Of a stretch of DNA of 64,000 nucleotides, positions 8,731 to 16,697 are shown piece by piece; position 1 is the stretch's first letter; every line of letters starts with the position of its first letter. The translations under genes were made by a program, and so were the position numbers. A model generated the notes under the pieces. The model did no database searches. It saw only the letters and a list, made by a program, of their open reading frames with translations, and was not told the DNA's origin. Source of the DNA: Streptomyces malachitofuscus (lineage in GTDB: Bacteria > Actinomycetota > Actinomycetes > Streptomycetales > Streptomycetaceae); contig NZ_BMUF01000002.1 in the NCBI RefSeq assembly GCF_014650055.1, positions 558,001-622,000 on the forward strand, read 5' to 3'.

Positions 8731-9588
8731 ATGTCTGGCCAGTCGCTGCTCGTTCCGGGGGAGCTGTCCCCCACCCGTTCCGTGCCCGGGAACATCCGGC
8801 GTCCCGAGTACGTCGGCAAGCCCGCCCCGACGCCGTACACCGGACCGGAGGTGCAGACGCCCGAGACGATCGAGGCGATGCGGACCGCCGGGCGGATCGC
8901 CGCGCGGGCGATGGAGGAGGCCGCGAAGCACATCGCGCCGGGTGTGACGACGGACGAGCTGGACCGGGTGGCGCACGAGTACATGTGCGACCACGGTGCC
9001 TATCCGTCGACGCTCGGCTACCGGGGTTTCCCCAAGTCCCTGTGCGCGTCGGTCAACGAGGTGATCTGCCACGGCATCCCGGACTCGACGGTGCTGCGCG
9101 ACGGGGACATCGTCAACCTGGACGTGACGGCGTACATCGGCGGGGTGCACGGCGACAACAACGCGACCTACCTGGTCGGCGAGGTGGACGAGGAGAGCCG
9201 GCTGCTGGTGGAGCGGACGCGCGAGTCGCTCAACCGCGCGATCAAGGCGGTCAAGCCGGGCCGGCAGATCAACATCATCGGCCGGGTGATCGAGTCGTAC
9301 GCGAAGAGGTTCGGGTACGGGGTGGTGCGCGACTTCACCGGGCACGGGATCAACTCGTCGTTCCACTCGGGGCTGATCATCCCCCACTACGACAGTCCGC
9401 ACGCGACGACGGTGATCCAGCCGGGGATGACGTTCACGATCGAGCCGATGCTGACGCTGGGGACCCACGAGTACGACATGTGGGACGACGGCTGGACGGT
9501 CGTGACGAAGGACCGCAGGCGCACGGCGCAGTTCGAGCACACGCTGGTGGTGACGGACACGGGGGCGGACATCCTCACGCTGCCGTAG
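8731..9588 (+). CDS. map: methionine aminopeptidase type I
   Basis: Removes the initiator methionine from nascent proteins. 285 residues. The pita-bread fold metal ligands are visible: D in [11 protein letters not shown] in [11 protein letters not shown] in FTGHGIN, E in FTIEPML and E in AQFEHTL; the H in [11 protein letters not shown] is the substrate-side histidine. There is an N-terminal extension of about 40 residues with PxxP-like stretches ([24 protein letters not shown]), typical of one actinobacterial MetAP paralogue. No ribosome-binding site precedes the ATG; a -10-like box 7 nt upstream suggests leaderless translation. A strong terminator hairpin follows. Confidence 0.95.
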   Translation: MSGQSLLVPGELSPTRSVPGNIRRPEYVGKPAPTPYTGPEVQTPETIEAMRTAGRIAARAMEEAAKHIAPGVTTDELDRVAHEYMCDHGAYPSTLGYRGFPKSLCASVNEVICHGIPDSTVLRDGDIVNLDVTAYIGGVHGDNNATYLVGEVDEESRLLVERTRESLNRAIKAVKPGRQINIIGRVIESYAKRFGYGVVRDFTGHGINSSFHSGLIIPHYDSPHATTVIQPGMTFTIEPMLTLGTHEYDMWDDGWTVVTKDRRRTAQFEHTLVVTDTGADILTLP

Positions 9589-9608
9589 CCGTCCCGCACG
9601 CTCGTCAC

Positions 9609-9637
9609 GGGCCCGCCCTCTTCCGGAGGGCGGGCCC
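9609..9637 (+). terminator. terminator after map
   Basis: GGGCCCGCCCTC (9609-9620) pairs with GAGGGCGGGCCC (9626-9637), 12-bp stem and 5-nt loop, followed by TCGTTTG. No long U tract. Confidence 0.8.
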
Positions 9638-9691
9638 TCGTTTGTGCGGGGATGATGGAGGGGAGGTTCCCGACAGACCGTCGGCAAGGCA

Positions 9692-9719
9692 TTGACTTAG
9701 GTAAGCCTAACCATAGAAA
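9692..9719 (+). promoter_or_regulatory. promoter with embedded iron box (DmdR1/IdeR-type operator)
   Basis: TTGACT (9692-9697) and TAGAAA (9714-9719) are spaced 16 nt and act as -35 and -10. The spacer is filled by TTAGGTAAGCCTAACCA (9697-9713), close to the palindromic iron box TTAGGTTAGGCTAACCTAA known for DtxR-family repressors. Iron-loaded repressor would block the polymerase directly. The start codon follows the -10 by only 8 nt, so the transcript is probably leaderless. Confidence 0.85.
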
Positions 9720-9727
9720 ATTCGACC

Positions 9728-10375
9728 ATGGACTCCTTCTCGACCCTCATCCGCACCGCCTCCCACGAGCAGCACGTGGAGGCGGAGACCTCGACGTTCA
9801 TGAGCGATCTGCTCGGCGGCCGGCTGGGCGTGGACGCCTATGCGCGCTACACCGAGCAGCTGTGGTTCGTGTACGAGGCACTGGAGTCCGGCGCGCCGGG
9901 GCTGGCGTCGGATCCGGTGGCGGGCCCGTTCATCCGGCCGGAACTGTTCCGGCTGGCGGCGCTGGAGCAGGACCTGGCGCATCTGCGCGGCCCGGACTGG
10001 CGCTCGACGCTGACCGCCCTGCCCGCCACCCGGACCTACGCCGAGCGGGTGGCCGCGTGCGCCCGTGACTGGCCGGCCGGCTACATCGCCCACCACTACA
10101 CCCGCTACCTGGGCGACCTCTCCGGCGGCCAGATCATCCGCGGCAAGGCCGAGAAGACCTGGGGCTTCGAACGCAAGGGCGACGGCGTCCGCTTCTACGT
10201 CTTCGAGGGGATCTCCAACCCGGCCGCCTTCAAGCGGGGCTACCGCGAGCTGCTGGACGCCGTCCCGGTGGACGACCTGGAGAAGCAGCGGATCGTGGCC
10301 GAGTGCAAGCGGGCGTTCGCGCTCAACACGGAGGTCTTCCGGGCGCTGGGCGAGGAGTTCCCGCTGTCGGCATGA
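9728..10375 (+). CDS. heme oxygenase (biliverdin-producing)
   Basis: 215-residue all-helical cytoplasmic enzyme that opens the haem ring to biliverdin, CO and Fe2+. The proximal ligand is His16 (QHVEAETSTFMSDLLGGRLGV aligns with HmuO of Corynebacterium as I remember it), and the flexible distal helix carries the hallmark YLGDLSGGQIIRG. FYVFEGISNPAAFKRGYRE is also typical. ATG 9728 has no ribosome-binding site and follows a promoter fused to an iron box, so expression should rise under iron limitation and be leaderless. The HtaA-type gene 0.7 kb downstream on the other strand fits a role in haem-iron use. It converges with the PhzF gene with a 4-bp gap. Confidence 0.93.
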   Translation: MDSFSTLIRTASHEQHVEAETSTFMSDLLGGRLGVDAYARYTEQLWFVYEALESGAPGLASDPVAGPFIRPELFRLAALEQDLAHLRGPDWRSTLTALPATRTYAERVAACARDWPAGYIAHHYTRYLGDLSGGQIIRGKAEKTWGFERKGDGVRFYVFEGISNPAAFKRGYRELLDAVPVDDLEKQRIVAECKRAFALNTEVFRALGEEFPLSA

Positions 10376-10379
10376 CGGA

Positions 10380-11024
10380 TCAGCGTTCCAGGTGGACGCG
10401 GCCGCCGATTTCCGTCCAGCCCTCCGGCTGGGGGGCCGTGAGGATCTGGGAGCCCGTGCCCTGGGTGATGTTCAGGGCGCGGCCCAGGCGGTCGGTGAGC
10501 AGCAGCGCCGCCGCGCCCGTCGCCTCGTCCTCGTCGATGCCGTCGTCCCGGCCCGGGAACGCGCGGGCGCGGATACGGCCGGCCGGCTCGTCCAGCCACG
10601 CCCAGGCGTAGATCCACTCCCCCTTCGGCGGCACGGGCAGGTCGTCGACCTCCGCGGCGGTGGCGTACTGCCGCAGGGTGCGTGGCGGCACCCACTCCGC
10701 GCGTGCCTCGATCCAGCAGAACTCCCCGTCCTGCCGGGCGCCCACCACCCCGGCGGGCACGACCAGTTCGGGCACGTCGAGCAACCAGGCCGTGCCGACG
10801 CAGGGGTGGCCGGCGAAGGGCAGCCGCAGGGTGGGGGTGTAGATGTCGATCACCCCGCGCTCGGGGTCGTCGACGAACACGGTCTCGCTGAAGCCGAGTT
10901 TCGCGGCGAACGCCTGGCGGTCCGCCCGCTCCCGCATCACCGAACCCTCGCGGACGACACCGAGTTCATTGCCGTACCCGCCCCGGGGGCCGCAGAAGAC
11001 CCGCAGCACGTCGTAGTCAGTCAC
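10380..11024 (-). CDS. PhzF-family isomerase/epimerase-like protein
   Basis: 214 residues. The N-terminal half shows the PhzF fold signature: VLRVFCG...GYGNELGVV, AFAAKLGFSETVFVDD, and IDIYTPTLRLPFAGHPCVGTAWLL, where LPFAGHPCVGTA is the family's active-site stretch. In PhzF enzymes of the DhpF/diaminopimelate-epimerase fold a glutamate acts as base; here EL in GYGNELGVV sits at the expected place. The C-terminal lobe has DEDEATGAAALLLTDRLGR and GTGSQIL, matching the second half-barrel. It is shorter than the usual 260-290 residues. The start is uncertain: GTG 11024 is the first good codon but lacks a ribosome-binding site. Substrate unknown. Confidence 0.82.
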   Translation of the reverse strand: MTDYDVLRVFCGPRGGYGNELGVVREGSVMRERADRQAFAAKLGFSETVFVDDPERGVIDIYTPTLRLPFAGHPCVGTAWLLDVPELVVPAGVVGARQDGEFCWIEARAEWVPPRTLRQYATAAEVDDLPVPPKGEWIYAWAWLDEPAGRIRARAFPGRDDGIDEDEATGAAALLLTDRLGRALNITQGTGSQILTAPQPEGWTEIGGRVHLER

Positions 11025-11068
11025 GAGGGCATTCAAGCATCGCCCGGGGCGGTGGGTCGGCCCGCGGT

Positions 11069-12061
11069 CTACTCGACCGTCGTGGCGCGCCTGCGCAGGG
11101 CGAGGACGATGCCCGCGCCCGCCGCCACCGCGACCCCGGCCGCCGTGCCGAGGGCGGCCACCGGGACGTCCGAGCCGGTGCTGGCGAGGCTGCCGCCGCC
11201 GATGGTCGAGCCCACGCCTCCGGTCGTCGAACGCGTGGTCCCGGAGCCACCCGTCGTGCCGGAGCCCGTGCTGCCGCCCGTTCCGGCGGGCAAGTCCGCG
11301 CCGTCGGTCAGGGCGACCGAGACGGCCACCGGGTCGAGGGCCGTGCCGGCCGGGTAGAAGTCGCCGAAGGCCTTCGCGCCGGCCTCGGTGAGCGTCGCGG
11401 ACACGTCGTTGACGGTGATGACGTCGTTCTTCGCGGTCAGGTCCGGTGACTTCGCCTTCAGTTCGGCCACGACGACATCCTGCGAGCGCTCGCCGAGGCT
11501 GGTGACGTCGGCCGACAGTTCGCCGGTGCCGTCGGTGAGCGTCGCCTTCAGGTCGGTCAGGGTGAGGTCGAGGCCGTACTTTCCGTTCTCCTCGTGGCCC
11601 TTGAAGTTCACCGCGCCCTTGAAGCCGGCCTTCAGGGTGTCCGCGGCCGTGTCGTACGTGCCGGTCGCGTCGGTGAAGGTGAAGGCGCCGTTGCCCGCGG
11701 CCTGCGTCGCGCCTGCCGACACGGTGACCTTGCCCTGGGCGACCGGGCCGACGACGTAGGCACGGAAGGACTGCTTCACGCCCCAGCCGAGGGTGCCGTC
11801 GGCTATCTCGCCCTTGGTGGCGGGCGGAGTGGTGGTCGCGGTCGGGGACGGGGCCTTCGTCGTCGGGGACGTGGTGGGGGTCGCCGTGGGCTTCGGTGAC
11901 GGAGACGTCGGCGGGGTGGTGGTGGGCGGGGTGGTCGTCGGTGTGGGGGACGGCTTGGTCTTCTGGAGCACCGTCAGGGGGTCGCCGGCCGCGCCCTCGT
12001 AGCTCGCGCTGCCGAGGACCTCCGCGGCCTCCTTGGTCAGCGTGGTCGCCATGTCCTTCAT
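11069..12061 (-). CDS. HtaA-domain LAxTG-anchored surface protein, 5'-truncated
   Basis: 330 residues. Order: a 36-residue stretch ending EGAAGDPLTVL that resembles the tail of an HtaA domain, a Pro/Thr-rich linker (about 37-80), one complete HtaA-type domain (about 88-255: LGWGVKQSFRAYVVGP ... FKGAVNFKGHEENGKYGLDLTL ... FGDFYPAGTALDPVAVSV), then a Gly/Ser/Thr linker, LASTG sorting motif, membrane helix and RRR tail. HtaA domains bind haem at the cell surface in corynebacteria. What is odd: there is no signal peptide, and the open frame continues upstream without a stop into the start of the divergent gene. The signal and most of a first HtaA domain appear lost, so the protein is probably not exported in this strain. 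Confidence 0.75.
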   Translation of the reverse strand: MKDMATTLTKEAAEVLGSASYEGAAGDPLTVLQKTKPSPTPTTTPPTTTPPTSPSPKPTATPTTSPTTKAPSPTATTTPPATKGEIADGTLGWGVKQSFRAYVVGPVAQGKVTVSAGATQAAGNGAFTFTDATGTYDTAADTLKAGFKGAVNFKGHEENGKYGLDLTLTDLKATLTDGTGELSADVTSLGERSQDVVVAELKAKSPDLTAKNDVITVNDVSATLTEAGAKAFGDFYPAGTALDPVAVSVALTDGADLPAGTGGSTGSGTTGGSGTTRSTTGGVGSTIGGGSLASTGSDVPVAALGTAAGVAVAAGAGIVLALRRRATTVE

Positions 12062-12108
12062 CTCGCGGGTAGGGTTCGCCTCCGGGAAGGGGAAGGTGAA
12101 GGAACCGG

Positions 12109-13107
12109 ATGAGCAGGGATCTCGGCCTTCGAAGGCACCGCGGGCTGCGCGGCCTCCACAAGTGCGTGTTCACGGCCGCGTCGTTGACCGCTTTGTCGCT
12201 GACGGCGAGCGGCTGTGTGGTGGTGCACGGTGAGCGCGAGGTGCTCCCGGCCACCACCCGCGCCGAGGCGGCGAAGGCGCTGGAGGAGTTCACGGCCGCC
12301 TACAACGCGGCCGACAAGGCGTACGACGGTTCCCTGGACGCCGATCACACCACCGGTGCCCTCGCCGACATCGACGCGGCGCGGCTGAAGGCCGGGCGGG
12401 CCAACAGCCCGGAGGGCAATCCGCGGCACGTTCCGCTGAAGCTGACGGACGCGAAGTTCACCATCCCCGCGAAGGCCGGCTGGCCGCGCTGGTTCCTCGC
12501 GGACGCGGCCGGCAACAAGGGCGGCGAGACGCGCTGGCTGCTGGTGTTCACCCGCAACGGGCTGGACGAGCCGTGGGAAGCGGCGTATCTGACGCTGGTG
12601 GCCCCGGAGGACATACCCGAGTTCAGGACGGACGAGGACGGCTGGGCGGAGGCCGTGCCCGCGAACGCCACCGACGTGGCGGTGCCGCCGGGCGAGTTGA
12701 GCAAGGACTACGCGTCGTACCTCAAGGACGGCGGGGAGGTGTTCTCGGGCGGCCCGCACACCAGCGCGTGGCGGGACGCGCGCGGGAAGAAGGCGGAACG
12801 GCCGGGGCTGGCCAGGCAGTACATCGACGAGCCGATGACGAACGGCGACTACGCCCCGCTGGCGCTGCGCACCGAGGACGGCGGGGCGCTGGTGTTCTTC
12901 ACCACGCGGCACTTCGAGAAGCAGACCGCCGCGGAGGGGGCGTCGGTGCCGACGCCGAACAAGGACGTGCTGGCGCTGACGACCGGTGAGATCAGGCAGT
13001 CGCTGACGTTGGAGTTCGTCTCCAACGAGGTGGCGCTGGATCCGGCCGACGGGGCGGTGGAGGTCCTGGGGCGCATCCAGGGGCTGACGTCGGCGAAGGG
13101 CGAGTAG
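12109..13107 (+). CDS. predicted lipoprotein, unknown function
   Basis: 332 residues. N-terminus has basic residues (RDLGLRRHRGLRGLHK), a hydrophobic stretch (FTAASLTALSLTASGC) and a cysteine at about 36 that fits a lipobox (TASGC), so the mature protein is likely membrane-anchored outside. The rest is a soluble domain with many charged residues, including AEAAKALEEFTAAYNAADKAYDG and WLLVFTRNG...PWEAAYLTLVAPEDIPEF, with no motif I recognise. ATG 12109 is preceded by GAAGGA. It is divergent from the truncated HtaA gene with only 47 bp between starts. Confidence 0.75.
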   Translation: MSRDLGLRRHRGLRGLHKCVFTAASLTALSLTASGCVVVHGEREVLPATTRAEAAKALEEFTAAYNAADKAYDGSLDADHTTGALADIDAARLKAGRANSPEGNPRHVPLKLTDAKFTIPAKAGWPRWFLADAAGNKGGETRWLLVFTRNGLDEPWEAAYLTLVAPEDIPEFRTDEDGWAEAVPANATDVAVPPGELSKDYASYLKDGGEVFSGGPHTSAWRDARGKKAERPGLARQYIDEPMTNGDYAPLALRTEDGGALVFFTTRHFEKQTAAEGASVPTPNKDVLALTTGEIRQSLTLEFVSNEVALDPADGAVEVLGRIQGLTSAKGE

Positions 13108-13121
13108 GGCCGGCGTCCGGC

Positions 13122-13859
13122 TCAGCGGCGCAGGGGCCAGGCCGTGCCGGCCTGGTCGGAGTGCTCGCCCCCGTGGCGGGCGCAGGAGTCGGTGAGGACC
13201 TCCAGCAGGCTCAGCGGGTCCGGGAGCTCGTGTTCGGGGCCGCGCACCCAGTGCACCGACCGGCCGTCGTCGCCGGGCAGCCGGGCGGGCGGTACGAGGA
13301 CGTAGGAGCCCCGGCAGTGCCAGCGCAGTCCGGGGTGCTCGTCCATGGTCTCCGGGTGGCAGTCCAGCTCGCACGGCCACCACTCGTCCTCGTCCTCGGG
13401 GGTGCCGCGGGTGAGGGTGAAGAACAGCATGCGGCCGTCGTCGCTCTCGGCGACGGGGCCGACCTCGATGCCGGCGTCGAGCAGGCGGGTGAGCGCCTCG
13501 CGGCCCGCGTCGAGGGGGACGTCGAGGACGTCGTGCACCATGCCGGTCGCGGTGATGAAGTTGGCCTGCGGCTGGTGGCGGGCCCAGCGCTCGATCTGCG
13601 CGCGGTCGGTGGTGGACTGCGTCTGCCAGGCGAACGACACCGGGTGCCGGGCCGGGGTGGGACAGCCCACACGGTCGCAGGAGCAGCCGTATCCGGCGGC
13701 GGGGTGGGCGGCGGGCGCGAGCGGCAGTCCCGCCCCGGCGGCGGCGAGCAGCAGGGCCTCACGGCCGCCCTCGTCGGCGGCCTGCTGCGTGCGTCGTCCG
13801 CGCAGCCACTGGGAGAGTCTGCCCTGTCGGCCGCTCCGGCCGCCGAACTCCGCGCTCAT
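13122..13859 (-). CDS. bifunctional primase/polymerase (Prim-Pol) N-terminal-domain protein
   Basis: 245 residues. After a basic N-terminus (GRRTQQAADEGGREALLLAAAGAGLPLAPA) comes the Prim-Pol-like core: CSCDRVGCPTPARHPVSFAWQTQSTTDRAQIERWARHQPQANFITATG, then VHDVLDVPLDAGREALTRLLDAG, the layout of the AEP superfamily (cysteine pair, PxKHP-like stretch, W-x-N strand). The usual catalytic DxD is seen here only as the DVPLD stretch, so catalytic activity is doubtful; many actinobacterial members of this family are thought to be accessory. No helicase domain follows. Convergent with the lipoprotein gene. Confidence 0.75.
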   Translation of the reverse strand: MSAEFGGRSGRQGRLSQWLRGRRTQQAADEGGREALLLAAAGAGLPLAPAAHPAAGYGCSCDRVGCPTPARHPVSFAWQTQSTTDRAQIERWARHQPQANFITATGMVHDVLDVPLDAGREALTRLLDAGIEVGPVAESDDGRMLFFTLTRGTPEDEDEWWPCELDCHPETMDEHPGLRWHCRGSYVLVPPARLPGDDGRSVHWVRGPEHELPDPLSLLEVLTDSCARHGGEHSDQAGTAWPLRR

Positions 13860-14083
13860 CTATCCCCTCGCCTCGCCGTCGTGCGCATCAGCATGCCCTA
13901 TGGTCCCACGGTCGTGCGCATCGGGGGGCCGTAGCCCACAATCGGCGCAGGTCGGACGAGGGTGAACGGAGCGGACGAGGGGGGTCCGGTGGGGCGAAGG
14001 GGGCGCTCGCGGGGGCGCGCGGGGTGTCCGGAGCGGGTGTCATTGCGGAGTGTCCCGGGATGTGCGCCCCTACCGTGGTCGGC

Positions 14084-14959
14084 ATGGTCACTTGGATCGC
14101 GTCGACGGGGCTCGCGGCCGTGGCGTCCGTGGTCTCGCTGACCCTCACGGGCGGCCACGGCGGCGGTCCGCCGCTGGAGTGGGGCCGCGGACCGCTGACG
14201 GTCGACTCGCTGCCCCGGATCCCGTACGCCGCCCATCGGGGCGGGGCGCGCGAGGTGCCGGAGAACAGCATGTCGGGGCTGATGGCGGCGTACCGGCGCG
14301 GTACCGCGCACGTGCTCGACTTCGACACCCGGGTGCTGCGGGACGGCACGCCGGTTGTCCTCCATGACGCCACCCTGAACCGCACGACCTTTCTGGGCGG
14401 CGAGGTCCGGGGCCTGGACGCGGGTGAGTGGCGGGGCGTACGGCTGCGGCCGCGCGACCGGCTGCCGGGGAGCTGGCGCTCGGAGCGGCCGCCGACGGTC
14501 GCCGAGGTGCTGGACCGCCTGGGCGGGCGAATCGTGCTGATGCTGGAGGTGAAGGATCCGCGCGGGCTCGGCCGGGTGGCCGAGCTGATCCGGTCGCGCG
14601 GCCTGACCCGCTCGGTGTTCGTCAACACCAACGATCCCGAGGTCGCCCGCCGGGTCCACGAGCTGGGTCTGCCGGCCCAGCTGTGGCGCTCGGCCCGGCA
14701 GCTGCGCACCGACCGCCCCGAGCGCTGGCGCTCCTACGTCGATCTGCTCGACGTCGACATCCGGGCGCCGGACGCCGATCTGCGGCGCGCGGTGCGCTCG
14801 GGCATCCCCCGGGTGTGGGCCCACACGGTGGTCACCCCGGCCCAGCGCGACCGGGCCCTGGCCCTCGGCTGCAACGGCATCATCACGGACACCCCCGGCC
14901 GACTGGCGCGGCACCCGGTACGGGGGCCGGGGTCGGTGAGCGCGGCGCTGGGGCGGTGA
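14084..14959 (+). CDS. glycerophosphodiester phosphodiesterase (secreted or membrane-anchored)
   Basis: 291 residues. Hydrolyses glycerophosphodiesters to glycerol-3-phosphate plus alcohol. GDPD motifs: AAHRGGAREVPENSMSGLMAA (HR and EN metal/phosphate ligands), DFDTRVLRDGTPVVLHDATLNRTT (ExD/HD region, here D-x-D), LMLEVKDP, and VWAHTVVTPAQRDRALALGCNGIITDTP. An N-terminal hydrophobic stretch (about 3-22) suggests export. Start: ATG 14084 follows TACCGT by 7 nt, a leaderless arrangement; an upstream ATG at 14060 with GGAG nine nt before it is a real alternative and would lengthen the signal region. Confidence 0.88.
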   Translation: MVTWIASTGLAAVASVVSLTLTGGHGGGPPLEWGRGPLTVDSLPRIPYAAHRGGAREVPENSMSGLMAAYRRGTAHVLDFDTRVLRDGTPVVLHDATLNRTTFLGGEVRGLDAGEWRGVRLRPRDRLPGSWRSERPPTVAEVLDRLGGRIVLMLEVKDPRGLGRVAELIRSRGLTRSVFVNTNDPEVARRVHELGLPAQLWRSARQLRTDRPERWRSYVDLLDVDIRAPDADLRRAVRSGIPRVWAHTVVTPAQRDRALALGCNGIITDTPGRLARHPVRGPGSVSAALGR

Positions 14960-14974
14960 CTGCGCGGGGCCCGG

Positions 14975-15628
14975 TCAGCGGGGAGTGAGGCCGTGGAGGG
15001 CGTAGTCGACGAGGGTGTCGGTGTAGTCGTAGGTGACCGGGCCCGTGTGCTGGAGCCAGCGCTGGGCGAGGGGGGAGACGAAGAGTTCCAGGGCGATGCG
15101 CGGATCGAGGTCGGGGCGGACGTCCCCGGCCTCCTGGGCCGAGCGCAGGCGGTCGACGTAGAGCTGGAGCTGGGGTTCCAGGAGCCGGGCGACGAATCTG
15201 CGGCCCAGTTCCTCGTTGACGACGCCCTCCGCGGCCAGGGCGCGGGAGGGGGCCTCGAAGGCGGGGTTGCGGAGTTCGTCGACCGTGGCGCGCAGGACGT
15301 ACTTGAGGTCGGCGGCGAGGTCACCGGTGTCCGGGATGGCGTATTGCTGCGTCCCGGCGGGCGCCCCGCCGGTGCCCCTGTGGTCCTGGGCGGCTTCCTC
15401 GGCCGCCTGCTCGCTCAGGTCCAGGAACGCCTCGAGGAGCACGTCCGCCTTCGACGGCCACCATCGGTAGATGGTCTGCTTGCCCACGCCGGCACGGGAG
15501 GCGATGCCCTCGATGGTGGTCTTCGGGTAGCCGACCTCGGCGACCAGGGCGAGGGCGGCGTCGTAGATGGCCCGCCGGGAGCGCTCGCTGCGGCGGGTGG
15601 CGTCGGGGGCGGACTGGTTGTGGGCCAT
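14975..15628 (-). CDS. TetR-family transcriptional regulator
   Basis: 217 residues. Helix-turn-helix near residues 20-65: SRRAIYDAALALVAEVGYPKTTIEGIASRAGVGKQTIYRWWPSKADVLLEAFLD, where GVGKQTIYRWW is the recognition helix. The C-terminal ligand domain (about 80-217) contains YDYTDTLVDYALHGL at its end, typical of the TetR_C subgroup with AcrR-like DNA-binding. The ligand and targets are unknown; the neighbouring genes are an Rsm22-like methyltransferase gene in the same direction and a convergent GDPD gene. Ends 15 nt from the GDPD stop. Confidence 0.9.
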   Translation of the reverse strand: MAHNQSAPDATRRSERSRRAIYDAALALVAEVGYPKTTIEGIASRAGVGKQTIYRWWPSKADVLLEAFLDLSEQAAEEAAQDHRGTGGAPAGTQQYAIPDTGDLAADLKYVLRATVDELRNPAFEAPSRALAAEGVVNEELGRRFVARLLEPQLQLYVDRLRSAQEAGDVRPDLDPRIALELFVSPLAQRWLQHTGPVTYDYTDTLVDYALHGLTPR

Positions 15629-15689
15629 GCGTCGAATCTACCAGGACGACAAGACGGAGCGTCTCGCCACGGGGGCTGAGGCGGGCCGG

Positions 15690-16688
15690 TCAAGCCTCGG
15701 TGGCCGGCGGCCAGGAGGAGCCCCAGTCGGTGTCCCGGGCCGCCCGGTACAGGTCGCCGTGGCGTTTGGTGACGGTGGTGCGGCGCAGGGACGGATCCTT
15801 CTCGCAGAGGTCGAGGAGGACCTGGCCCTTGCGGATCTGCGGCTTGCGGACGATCCGGGCGGGCGCCGGGGCGACCGGGACCCGGGTGGCGGCCACATAG
15901 CTGAACTTCTCGTCCTCGTAGGCGAGGGAGCCGCCCTTGACCTGGCGGTGCAGCGAGGAACGGCTGACCCTCGCGGAGAAGTGGCACCAGTCCGTGCCGG
16001 GGGCGATGGGGCAGGCGGCGCTGTGCGGGCAGGGGGCGGCGACGTGGAAACCGGCGGAGAGCAGGCGGTCGCGGGCCTCGATGACCCGGGTGTAGCCGTC
16101 GGGGGTGCCGGGTTCGACGATCACGACGGCCTGCGCGGCGCGGGCGGCGGCGTCGACGAGGGCGGCACGGTCGGGGGCGGTGAGCTCGTTGAGGACGTAG
16201 GAGACAGTGACGAGATCGGTGCTCTCGATGGTGAGCGCCGTTCCGATACGAGAGCGCTGCCAGCGGGCCGCGCGGAGCGCGGGGTTGGCGGCGGCGAGTT
16301 CCCGGCCGAGGGCGAGTGCGGGTTCCGCCCAGTCGAGGACGGCCACGGGGCGCTCCCCGTCCCAGGTCGCGCTCACCGCCCACGCCGCCGCGCCGGTGCC
16401 GCCGCCGACGTCCACATGGCCGCCCGGCACCCAGCCGGGCACGGCGTCCGCGAACGCCTCCAGGGCCGACCGCACCGCCTCGAAGGTCGCGGGCATGCGG
16501 TAGGCGGCGTACGCGGCCACGTCGGCCCGGTCCCGGAGGATCGGCGCCTCGGTCGGGGTGGCACCCCGGTAGTTGGCGATCAGCCGCTCGACGGCCCCCG
16601 CGGCCTGCCGCGCCGGAAGCCCGTCCAGCAGCCCGGCGAGGGCGGAGCGCAGGGTTTCGTCGACGCTGAGCGAGGTGGAGGCGTTCAC
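15690..16688 (-). CDS. Rsm22-family ribosome-associated methyltransferase-like protein
   Basis: 332 residues. SAM-binding Rossmann core at about 95-230: VDVGGGTGAAAWAVSATW (motif I), VAVLDWAEPALALGRELA, VTVSYVLNELTAPDRAAL, VVIVEPGTPDGY. The C-terminal part carries CPHSAACPIAPGTDWCHFSARVSRSSLHRQVKGG, the cysteine cluster of the Rsm22/METTL17 family, which in the mitochondrial member holds an Fe-S cluster. Members bind the small ribosomal subunit during assembly. The C-terminal LLDLCEKDPSLRRTTVTKRHGDLYRAARDTDWG is also conserved. It lies 9 bp downstream of the serine hydrolase gene on the same strand, so the two are likely co-transcribed. Confidence 0.85.
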   Translation of the reverse strand: MNASTSLSVDETLRSALAGLLDGLPARQAAGAVERLIANYRGATPTEAPILRDRADVAAYAAYRMPATFEAVRSALEAFADAVPGWVPGGHVDVGGGTGAAAWAVSATWDGERPVAVLDWAEPALALGRELAAANPALRAARWQRSRIGTALTIESTDLVTVSYVLNELTAPDRAALVDAAARAAQAVVIVEPGTPDGYTRVIEARDRLLSAGFHVAAPCPHSAACPIAPGTDWCHFSARVSRSSLHRQVKGGSLAYEDEKFSYVAATRVPVAPAPARIVRKPQIRKGQVLLDLCEKDPSLRRTTVTKRHGDLYRAARDTDWGSSWPPATEA

Positions 16689-16697
16689 CCGGTGAGT

